Shown here one piece after another: positions 1 to 5,838 of a DNA stretch of 5,854 bases. Each line of letters begins with the position of its first letter. Position 1 is the stretch's first letter. Position numbers and translations under genes: made by a program. A model generated the notes under the pieces. That model saw only the letters and a list, made by a program, of their open reading frames with translations. It ran no database searches and had not been told where the DNA came from. Origin of the DNA: an uncultured Flavobacteriales bacterium (GTDB lineage Bacteria; Bacteroidota; Bacteroidia; Flavobacteriales_D; Sanyastnellaceae). Location of the stretch: the NCBI GenBank assembly GCA_937897625.1, contig CALCNZ010000326.1, forward strand, positions 1 through 5,854. Direction: 5' to 3'.

Positions 1-167
1 CTTCGACCTTTGATGCAGCGTATCAAGAACAAATGAACTACGTGCCAACAGGCAGAATGGCGCAACCCGAAGAACTCGGAAATTTTGTTGCGTTTCTTTT
101 TTCAGGAAAGCAGAATTCAATAACCGGACAAGCGCTCGATATTAACAACGGAGCATACATGCAATGA
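1..167 (+). CDS. Short-chain dehydrogenase/reductase, C-terminal fragment (5' end outside window)
   Basis: This is the last 54 codons of a gene read in the frame starting at base 3 and ending at TGA 165-167; the start lies outside the window. The fragment has the usual C-terminal pattern of classical SDR (Rossmann-fold NAD(P)H oxidoreductase) proteins. A PTGRMAQPEELGNFVAFL segment matches the P-x-GR-x-x-x-PEE-(I/L)-A helix before the last strand, and it is followed by a SITGQALDINNGAYMQ ending that matches the usual 'ITGQ-x-(I/L)-x-(I/V)-(D/N)-GG' end. Substrate cannot be inferred: the cofactor-binding GxxxGxG motif and the catalytic Ser/Tyr/Lys residues are outside the window. The usual terminal GG appears here as NNGAY. 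The stop overlaps the start of the next gene in an ATGA, which suggests co-transcription and translational coupling with the peptidase. The family call is firm; specific function is unknown. Confidence 0.87.
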   Translation, partial: STFDAAYQEQMNYVPTGRMAQPEELGNFVAFLFSGKQNSITGQALDINNGAYMQ

Positions 168-1552
168 AGAAGATTTCCTTACTCGCTTTAGCACTCATTA
201 TTCTTGTTTCAAAGACCAACGCGCAGTTCACCAAGCAAGATTCTTCTGTGGTGAAAGGCTTCTATTCAGAGGCGCTTTCAACGGCACAAGCATACAACGA
301 CTTGTATTACCTCTGCAAAAAAATCGGCCATCGCATTGCGGGTTCAGAAGCCGCAGACAAAGCCATTCTCTGGGGCGATTCTGTGTTGAAGTCGATTCCA
401 AGCGATAATGTTTTCCTTATGCCGGTCAAGGTTCCAAAATGGAAGCGCGGAAAAAAAGAATACGCAGCCATTCATGTTGGAAAAAAGAAAACTGAAATTC
501 CATTGCGCGCACTCGGCGGTTCTGTTGGAACCAACGGAACTCTCAAAGCAGAGGTGGTTGAAGTGAAGGACTTCGACGACTTGAAAGCAAAGGCGGATCA
601 AGTGAAAGGAAAGATTGTATTCATTAACAAAGCCTTCGATCCTGCAATCATCAACACCGGGTCGGCTTACGGAAACACTTCACCCATTCGCACCAACGGT
701 GCTTCGGAAGCTGCGAAATACGGCGCTGTCGGATGTATCATTCGTTCGCTTACTTCCGCCGATGATAAGTTTCCACACACAGGAGCCATGCGCTACAAAG
801 ATGATGTAGCCAAGATTCCAGCTGCAGCGTTAAGTAGCCTCGATGCACATTTTCTGCACGATGCACTTCAATCCAATAAAAAAGTTCTATTTGAAATGCG
901 CATGGAATGTGAGCGTTTCGACAGTGTCATGCAATCGAATGTGATCGGTGAAATCAAGGGAAGTTTGTATCCTGAAAAAATTATTGTGGTGGGTGGACAC
1001 CTCGATTCATGGGATGTGGGTGAAGGCGCACACGACGACGGAACGGGCATTGTGCAAAGCATGGAAGTGTTGCGCATAATGAAAGCCACCGGATACAAAC
1101 CGGCTTGCACCATTCGTGCGGTGTTATACATTAACGAAGAGTTCGGAAACGACGGTGGAGAAACTTATGCAAAAGTTGCGAAAGAAAAAGGTTGGGAACA
1201 TGTGGCGGCTATTGAAAGCGACGGAGGTGGATTCACTCCCAAAGGATTCAGTTGCGATGCGCAAGACGGTCAGGTGGAATGGGCGAAATCATTGATGCCG
1301 TTCTTCGAGCCCTACAACTTATATTCCTTCAAAAGAGGATGGAGCGGCGTAGACATTGGACCTTTGAAAAATGGAAGTACCATGCTTTTTGCGTTGATGG
1401 TAGACGGACAGCGTTACTTTGATTTTCACCACACCGACAACGATCGTTTTGAGAACGTAAACAAGCGAGAGTTGGAGCTAGGCGCGGCGTCCATGGCCTC
1501 GTTGGTTTATTTCATTGACCAGAAAGTTCAAAAAGAAACACCGCAGAAATAA
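164..1552 (+). CDS. Secreted M28-family zinc metallopeptidase with PA insert (carboxypeptidase Q-like)
   Basis: A 462-residue protein that probably hydrolyses peptides outside the cytoplasm with a two-zinc centre. Residues 1-20 form a signal peptide (KK, hydrophobic core, then a likely cut after TNA before QF). No lipobox is seen. Residues about 115-245 look like the protease-associated (PA) insert typical of the carboxypeptidase Q-like branch. The catalytic domain shows the M28 metal ligands in order: His279 in GGHLDSWD, Asp291 or 292 in AHDDGTG, the Glu325-Glu326 pair in YINEEFG (catalytic Glu plus ligand), Asp353 in ESDGGG, and His423 in FHHTDND. All expected ligands are present, so it should be active. 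Length is near that of family members such as CPQ (about 470). The ATG overlaps the SDR stop (ATGA), and a possible GGAG ribosome site lies at 150-153. The specific substrate is unknown; dipeptidase or aminopeptidase activity are both possible. It ends directly against the convergent gene at 1553. Confidence 0.92.
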   Translation: MKKISLLALALIILVSKTNAQFTKQDSSVVKGFYSEALSTAQAYNDLYYLCKKIGHRIAGSEAADKAILWGDSVLKSIPSDNVFLMPVKVPKWKRGKKEYAAIHVGKKKTEIPLRALGGSVGTNGTLKAEVVEVKDFDDLKAKADQVKGKIVFINKAFDPAIINTGSAYGNTSPIRTNGASEAAKYGAVGCIIRSLTSADDKFPHTGAMRYKDDVAKIPAAALSSLDAHFLHDALQSNKKVLFEMRMECERFDSVMQSNVIGEIKGSLYPEKIIVVGGHLDSWDVGEGAHDDGTGIVQSMEVLRIMKATGYKPACTIRAVLYINEEFGNDGGETYAKVAKEKGWEHVAAIESDGGGFTPKGFSCDAQDGQVEWAKSLMPFFEPYNLYSFKRGWSGVDIGPLKNGSTMLFALMVDGQRYFDFHHTDNDRFENVNKRELELGAASMASLVYFIDQKVQKETPQK

Positions 1553-2032
1553 TTATCTGCCGTACATGTCCTTGTGCCACGTTTGGGCAAAAGGTTTCCA
1601 TTTTGCAGATTCCCACTCGCCAACGGTTGCAACAGTTGTGTCGAGAACCAACGTCTCATCGGTAAGTCTATTCGCTTTGCGAAGCGCCCAGAATTGGGCT
1701 ATTCCTTCCGTTTGAATCTCGCTATTTTCTTGGAACAAAACGGTGAGTCGATCGAACAGATTTACGCCAAGCGCATCGCCAATGCGAAGCACTTCTCGGT
1801 TCAACTTATCAATGCTGCATCCCGAAGCAAGCATAATATTTTCATCGGCAGCAACTGCCAGAATGCGGTTCATTTCAACCCAAGCTTTTCCCGCCATGGC
1901 CTTTCCGTGGTTGTTCCAACCGGCAAGAAATTTTTCCAATTCTACTTCAATGAAAGTAGACTGCTCAGCAGTAAGTAATTTGTTTGAAGTGAAGACCCAA
2001 AGTCTGGCGTGCGGGGCAAGTTGAATTTCCAT
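1553..2032 (-). CDS. Conserved Bacteroidota protein of unknown function (family often mislabelled 'ABC transporter ATPase')
   Basis: A 159-residue soluble protein with no signal peptide and no membrane segment. I recognise the general pattern of a Bacteroidota family of about 160 residues: an N-terminal 'ARLWVF' strand (residues 9-14), 'FLAGWNNHGK' (35-44), an ASGCSID motif with Cys72 (69-75), and a C-terminal 'KPFAQTWH' (146-153). Family members often carry the name 'ABC transporter ATPase' in automatic annotation, but no Walker A, Walker B or signature motif can be seen, so that name should not be used. Function is unknown. The ATG at 2032 lies two bases after the stop of the exosortase-associated membrane protein, so it is the last gene of the exosortase operon. 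Its stop abuts that of the M28 peptidase on the other strand. Whether it helps the exosortase or is a housekeeping gene that happens to be last in the operon cannot be told from one locus. Confidence 0.85.
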   Translation of the reverse strand: MEIQLAPHARLWVFTSNKLLTAEQSTFIEVELEKFLAGWNNHGKAMAGKAWVEMNRILAVAADENIMLASGCSIDKLNREVLRIGDALGVNLFDRLTVLFQENSEIQTEGIAQFWALRKANRLTDETLVLDTTVATVGEWESAKWKPFAQTWHKDMYGR

Positions 2033-2034
2033 AA

Positions 2035-2577
2035 TTAGAAAGATCGATTGAATAATTTTTTTGCTGGAATGAATATGAGCACCAAAACAGGCGATTGCAA
2101 AATGCCCATGATTCCGCGAACGGCCGGATATACAGCTTCATTCTGGTGGGTAATCTTCCCGAGAATGAACGCTAGTACAGCGATAATTAGACAGACCCCT
2201 TCCACCAATAAAAACAATTGAATTTCTTTTTTATTGAATTGAAGAAACCGTAAAGCAAGAATATTCAAAAGGGTAAATGAAGCGATTGATGCGAATGTGA
2301 TTACCCACTTCAATTTTGTTAGCTCACTTTGATTGAAAGAATAGAGTACCTCAATGGCTTCGTGACTGTAGTAATAATCGAAGTTCGATTTGCTTTTTTC
2401 AGCACTGAGCAAATCAATTTTTGTTGAAGTCTCTTGGTTGAAAAAATCAGGGATTTGAGCGCCTTTTTCAAGAATGAAATTCACATTCACCTTGGCTTGC
2501 TCTTGATAGAATCCCAGGGCGATCATCACGATGGCTATCGCAACGAGAATGAATTTATTTTTCTTCGGAAGCGACAT
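2035..2577 (-). CDS. Exosortase-associated integral membrane protein (XrtX-associated type)
   Basis: A 180-residue inner-membrane protein with about four membrane segments: residues 8-23, 91-109, 119-141 and 155-171. Between the first and second lies an exported or cytoplasmic loop of about 65 residues (25-90) rich in charged residues and with a DYYYSHEAIEVLY stretch. The protein ends PAVRGIMGILQSPVLVLIF followed by a basic tail. This layout, its size and its place directly after an exosortase fit the small membrane proteins that accompany Bacteroidota exosortases (I recall the name 'XrtX-associated membrane protein'). No catalytic motif is visible; a role as partner or scaffold of the exosortase is inferred. 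The ATG at 2577 lies inside the end of the exosortase gene (23-base overlap), consistent with translational coupling. The downstream gene starts after two bases. The family name rests on memory of the pattern and on context; the membrane topology is read directly. Confidence 0.78.
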   Translation of the reverse strand: MSLPKKNKFILVAIAIVMIALGFYQEQAKVNVNFILEKGAQIPDFFNQETSTKIDLLSAEKSKSNFDYYYSHEAIEVLYSFNQSELTKLKWVITFASIASFTLLNILALRFLQFNKKEIQLFLLVEGVCLIIAVLAFILGKITHQNEAVYPAVRGIMGILQSPVLVLIFIPAKKLFNRSF

Positions 2578-3082
2578 TTGCGGGGACGTACAACTTCGAC
2601 CACCACCACCAGAAAGCCAATACTACGGCATAAACCAAAGCAGTGAAGGTGTAGTCATGATTAAAAGCCAAGTAATCTTCATTCCAATAAACAATGAAGG
2701 CGAGCGCCATAATGCGCAATACATTCATGAATTGAATCACGAATAATCCCAGTGGTATAAACCAAAGTCTGTTTTTATTTGTTCCGGGATAGGCCACTAC
2801 GAAAATGATAAAGAGTGCCATAAGTATCATACCGTCGCACGGAGCTCCAACTGTTACTCCGGCGGTACCTTCAATAGCAATGTGGTTTCTGTAAAGACCA
2901 TCATCGAAGACACGGACTGAAAAATTGAGAAGTTTAAGAAGTCCTTCCGCTCCTTTAACGAGCAGGTCTACAAGCATTTCATCCAATGCGGTTGAGGGAA
3001 GCAAATACAACTCGTAAAAAAAATACCATCCGAAATAGAGGATGGTACCAATGACAAAAAATCGAATGAATGGATTTTTCAC
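2555..3082 (-). CDS. xrtX: Exosortase, minimal XrtX-like transpeptidase/protease
   Basis: A polytopic inner-membrane cysteine enzyme expected to cleave the C-terminal sorting signal of exported proteins and possibly transfer them to another molecule. Numbered from the GTG at 3082 (175 residues), the exosortase/archaeosortase catalytic residues are Cys82 in VGAPCDGM, Arg123 in NVLR and His142 in FNHDYTF, in the expected order and each at a membrane helix edge. Membrane segments lie near 5-26, 84-98, 106-133 and 144-162; the last contains four consecutive tryptophans. The protein is short, a core-only exosortase. The start is uncertain: the only other in-frame candidate is a TTG at 3154, which would add 24 basic residues and overlap the substrate gene by 65 bases. 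I prefer the GTG because it begins right after that gene's stop (3090) and gives a normal KNPFIRFF start. The preceding gene encodes the likely substrate. The exosortase family is secure; the XrtX subtype is judged from the PID-type partner. Confidence 0.88.
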   Translation of the reverse strand: MKNPFIRFFVIGTILYFGWYFFYELYLLPSTALDEMLVDLLVKGAEGLLKLLNFSVRVFDDGLYRNHIAIEGTAGVTVGAPCDGMILMALFIIFVVAYPGTNKNRLWFIPLGLFVIQFMNVLRIMALAFIVYWNEDYLAFNHDYTFTALVYAVVLAFWWWWSKLYVPANVASEEK

Positions 3083-3089
3083 TGATTGT

Positions 3090-3317
3090 TTAAGAAGCTT
3101 TTTTCTTTTTAAGGTCGAAGGCTTTTTTGCCTCCCAATGCGGCTCCTGCTGCAATGAGAAGGCTTACGCCACCGTCGATTGGACAAACTGTTCCGAATGG
3201 ACCACCACAAGGTGCTGCCCCACCGCTAGGCGGTGTTGGAGGAGCTTGACAAATTCCAACTGCTGCTAAGCAGAAAATGAAAATTGACAAAACAATTAGT
3301 TTTCTAAAACGGTTCAT
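3090..3317 (-). CDS. Small secreted PID-CTERM-type exosortase substrate
   Basis: A 75-residue protein with two processing signals and almost nothing between them. Residues 1-24 are a signal peptide (NRFRK, hydrophobic core, probable cut near ICQ|APP). Residues 25-45 are a low-complexity Pro/Gly/Ala segment with Cys37 and Cys45. Residues 46-75 form a tripartite C-terminal sorting signal: PIDGG (46-50), a short hydrophobic helix (VSLLIAAGAALGG, 51-63) and a basic tail ending KKKKAS. This layout is that of PEP-CTERM-like exosortase substrates; PID replaces PEP, as in the Bacteroidota signal I know as PID-CTERM. The ATG at 3317 is chosen over one at 3356, because the longer form would put 13 residues before the signal peptide and read through the -7 promoter box. 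It is the first gene of the operon and lies directly upstream of the exosortase that should process it. The processed peptide would be only about 22-26 residues, function unknown. Confidence 0.85.
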   Translation of the reverse strand: MNRFRKLIVLSIFIFCLAAVGICQAPPTPPSGGAAPCGGPFGTVCPIDGGVSLLIAAGAALGGKKAFDLKKKKAS

Positions 3318-3321
3318 GACA

Positions 3322-3329
3322 CAAATATA
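3322..3329 (-). promoter_or_regulatory. Putative -7 promoter box of the exosortase operon
   Basis: On the minus strand the sequence is TATATTTG, a perfect match to the Bacteroidota sigma-A -7 consensus TAnnTTTG. It ends only four bases before the ATG at 3317, so transcription would start at or very near the start codon. I see no clear -33 TTG at the expected distance, so this is a plausible but unproven promoter. Confidence 0.5.
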
Positions 3330-3391
3330 ATAGACTTTAATTATTTCCACCTCCATTCAGGCTAAAATCTTCAATATTGGTTCTCTTCCTT

Positions 3392-3399
3392 TATATTTG
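3392..3399 (+). promoter_or_regulatory. Putative -7 promoter box of the polysaccharide kinase gene
   Basis: TATATTTG matches the Bacteroidota -7 consensus TAnnTTTG exactly. It ends 18 bases before the ATG at 3418, which would leave a leader of roughly 12-15 bases. About 19 bases upstream the sequence is TTC rather than the TTG expected for the -33 element, so that element is weak. The box covers the TTG at 3397 that could otherwise be taken as the start codon and so argues for the ATG. Confidence 0.55.
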
Positions 3400-3417
3400 T
3401 CACTCGCGACCGAATCC

Positions 3418-5838
3418 ATGGCAGAGACTAAATCAAATTTTCTAGACGCAGACGACCTCAGACCCATTATGCGGTTCCTGAACAAAAGTTGGTTCTGGAT
3501 CGTTGCCTGTGCTCTTATTGCTTTTGTTGCTGCTTACTTTTATACGCATAGACTTCCGAGCATTTATGCCGCGAAAACTGAAATATTACTGCGGTCTTCC
3601 GAAACATACGATTATCAAAAAAGCATGTATAGCGAGTTGGGTTACATCTCGCTTATGCAAGACGTAACAAACCAAAAGCGAATCATAGCCTCATTTGATA
3701 TTGTTGAAAAGAGCCTGGAGAAGCTCGATTACACAATCTCATATTATTTGGTCGGAAGGGTGAAGACGTTGCAGGTAGACGAGTTCGATGCAATAAAAAT
3801 TAAGTGTGATTGGAAGAAAATGGATCCAGGAATGTACAACGTTCCTTTAAACATTAAGGTTTTAGATATTGGACATTTTGAATTGAGTTACGAATACGCA
3901 GGTAAGCTAACTTCTGCAACCTATGAATTCGGGAAAGAATACATAGAGCAGTTGTTTACCATTCAAATTGACTTGGCTTCGCATGTAGATGAATCGCGAC
4001 TTTCAACCGTAACCGATCAGAGCTTTCAGATTCGCGTAAGACCAATGAAACAATTGGTAGACAAGTATATGGGGGCTCTTACAATCGAAAACGTAGAATA
4101 CACCAGTATTCTAACGTTAACTTGTCAAGACGAATTACCCACTCGTGCGAAAATTTTCCTTGACACGTTAGCGAAAGTGTACATTGATTACACATTGTAC
4201 AACGAGATTGCGATCAATGAAAATACACAGGCCTACATTGATATTCAGATCAACAAAATCGTGAAAATCATTGACTCTTTGGAATTGGCCATGGAGACCT
4301 TCAAAGATGCTCGAGACATTCTTGATTTGAGTAAGGAGCAAGACGCGGCATTTGAAGCATTAACAAATTCGGATGTCACCCTGCGGGATTTGCAGTTGAG
4401 AAGAGAGTCCATTCAAGGGTTGGAAAATTTCTTGTTGAAAGAACCTGATCGTGCTGTTATTCCACCAATGAATTATCTGCGGGAAGAAGACGTAACCTTA
4501 ACCGAATTGGTGAAGGATCTCTTCCAACTGAAACAAAAAAGAAGTTCGTTGTTGGTCGATGTTAAAGCGCCAGATAAGCGTATTCAGCGCGTAGACTCTA
4601 CGCTTCAGACCATTCGGAACAGTATTTTTAAATACACCCGAGACACGCGGGTAGCCATTGACCAGCGAATTGCAGATTTGAAATTACAGATTGTAGACTT
4701 GGAGTCCGAGTTATCGAATATTCCAAAAAGTGAACGGGACCTTATGTCCATCGAACGCAAGCTGAAGGTGAATGAGGAGTTGTATACGTTCTTGTTAGAA
4801 AAGAAAGCCAACACCGTTATTGCTCGCGCAGCAATTATTCCGCAAACCAGCGTAATTGAAGCTGCACGAAGCATGGGAGTTGTGGGTCCCGATCGTCAGA
4901 GTATTATTTACTTGTGGATCGGTGTGGGAATTCTTATTTCATTGATAATTGGACTCATTCGAATGCTCTTCTTTGAGCACATTGAACATTTGCGCGAATT
5001 GAAACAATTGACGAAACTTCCTGTCATTAGTGGAATTCCTAATTATGAAGAAATAGAACGGGACCCAATTGCCATTGACGCAAATCCGCGGGGTAATGTA
5101 AGTGAGGCCTTCCGAACGCTTCGAACGAATTTACAGTACCTCCTTCCAGATGGAAACCACAGCCTTATTTTGATTTCTTCGCTTCATCCCGGAGAAGGAA
5201 AAACATTTATCTCAACAAATCTTGCCGCAACGTTGGCGAAGGCTTCGAAGAAGGTCCTGTTATTAGACTTCGATTTGCACAAGCCGAAGGTGCACAAGAT
5301 GTTCCGCACCACGAATTTGCAAGGGGTAAGTACCTATCTGATTGGAAAGGCGAATTTTGATGAATTGGTTATTCATTCAGACATTGAGAATCTTGATATT
5401 ATTCTTGCGGGTCCTGTTCCGCCCAATGCATCCGAGCTCTTGCTTAACTCAAGAGTAGATGATCTTCTTACGGAAGGTTTGAAGAATTACGATTATGTAA
5501 TTATAGATACGCCGCCGATCATGCTTATTACCGATAGCTTGGTGTTGTTGTCTAAAGTAGACCGCGGTATCTTGGTAATGAATACGCTTAAGGCCACTAA
5601 GCAAGGGGTTGCGTATTTGGAAGATGTCCTCGCTCAAAACAGTCTTTCAAACACCAGTATCTTGTTGAATAACATTAAGCAAAAGCGCTGGAGATATTAT
5701 TACGGAAAATATGCTTACCGATACGGCTATGGTTATGGCTACGGTTACGGGTATGGATACGGGTATGGTTACGGCTACGGGTATGGCGGATATGGTGAAG
5801 AAGGCAAAGCTAAGGGCAAAAAGAAGAAAGACAAATAA
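3418..5838 (+). CDS. Polysaccharide co-polymerase / tyrosine autokinase (Wzz-BY-kinase fusion, Wzc-like)
   Basis: An 806-residue inner-membrane protein expected to control chain length and export of a capsular or exopolysaccharide, cycling through tyrosine autophosphorylation. Membrane helix 1 is at 24-42 and helix 2 at 496-518. Between them is a long periplasmic Wzz-type domain with likely coiled coils around 270-300 and 365-460. The cytoplasmic kinase part has the SEAFRTLRTN oligomerisation motif (E563, R566, R569), Walker A SSLHPGEGKT (587-596, K595), Walker A' LLLDFDLHKPK (614-624, D617/D619) and Walker B VIIDTPP (694-700, D697). All ATP-site motifs are intact. The tail (760-806) holds 17 tyrosines, mostly as (YG)11, then a Lys-rich end. 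This is longer and more regular than the usual Wzc cluster. The start is taken as the ATG at 3418, not the TTG at 3397 that lies in a promoter box. It is divergent from the exosortase operon. The glycan is not known. Confidence 0.93.
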   Translation: MAETKSNFLDADDLRPIMRFLNKSWFWIVACALIAFVAAYFYTHRLPSIYAAKTEILLRSSETYDYQKSMYSELGYISLMQDVTNQKRIIASFDIVEKSLEKLDYTISYYLVGRVKTLQVDEFDAIKIKCDWKKMDPGMYNVPLNIKVLDIGHFELSYEYAGKLTSATYEFGKEYIEQLFTIQIDLASHVDESRLSTVTDQSFQIRVRPMKQLVDKYMGALTIENVEYTSILTLTCQDELPTRAKIFLDTLAKVYIDYTLYNEIAINENTQAYIDIQINKIVKIIDSLELAMETFKDARDILDLSKEQDAAFEALTNSDVTLRDLQLRRESIQGLENFLLKEPDRAVIPPMNYLREEDVTLTELVKDLFQLKQKRSSLLVDVKAPDKRIQRVDSTLQTIRNSIFKYTRDTRVAIDQRIADLKLQIVDLESELSNIPKSERDLMSIERKLKVNEELYTFLLEKKANTVIARAAIIPQTSVIEAARSMGVVGPDRQSIIYLWIGVGILISLIIGLIRMLFFEHIEHLRELKQLTKLPVISGIPNYEEIERDPIAIDANPRGNVSEAFRTLRTNLQYLLPDGNHSLILISSLHPGEGKTFISTNLAATLAKASKKVLLLDFDLHKPKVHKMFRTTNLQGVSTYLIGKANFDELVIHSDIENLDIILAGPVPPNASELLLNSRVDDLLTEGLKNYDYVIIDTPPIMLITDSLVLLSKVDRGILVMNTLKATKQGVAYLEDVLAQNSLSNTSILLNNIKQKRWRYYYGKYAYRYGYGYGYGYGYGYGYGYGYGYGGYGEEGKAKGKKKKDK
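5722..5787 (+). repeat. Eleven tandem Tyr-Gly codon pairs in the kinase tail
   Basis: Sixty-six bases encode eleven unbroken Tyr-Gly dipeptides (residues 769-790). The codons vary: Tyr is TAC six times and TAT five times, while Gly uses GGC four times, GGT three, GGG three and GGA once. The 11-base word TACGGGTATGG recurs at 5746, 5758 and 5776, so some of the array may have grown by duplication of 12-base units. The mixed codons elsewhere suggest an old array kept for its protein sequence. Confidence 0.9.

Noticed and set aside
1574..1978. Plus-strand open frame of 134 codons across the unknown-function gene
   Set aside because: It is antisense to a gene with recognisable family motifs and has no recognisable domain itself; it is a shadow frame.
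1553..2032. 'ABC transporter ATPase' as the product name
   Set aside because: No Walker A, Walker B or LSGGQ-like signature can be found; the protein is too short for an ABC ATPase.
2434..2746. Two overlapping short plus-strand open frames
   Set aside because: They lie opposite the exosortase and its partner, whose membrane helices and catalytic residues are convincing.
3042..3269. Plus-strand Cys-rich open frame opposite the PID-CTERM and exosortase genes
   Set aside because: Its Cys/Thr-rich composition comes from reading the opposite strand of the Gly/Ala/Pro-coding region, and the minus-strand product has clear sorting features.
3240..3317. Lipoprotein signal on the small substrate
   Set aside because: The residues before Cys23 read VGIC, with Ile directly before Cys, which does not fit a lipobox; a type I cut is more likely.
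3318..3356. Upstream ATG at 3356 for the PID-CTERM protein
   Set aside because: The added residues would precede the signal peptide and be encoded by the putative promoter; the ATG at 3317 gives a normal signal peptide.
3397..3417. TTG start giving the kinase seven extra N-terminal residues (MSLATES)
   Set aside because: The TTG is the end of a perfect TAnnTTTG promoter box, and an ATG follows at 3418 at a suitable distance.
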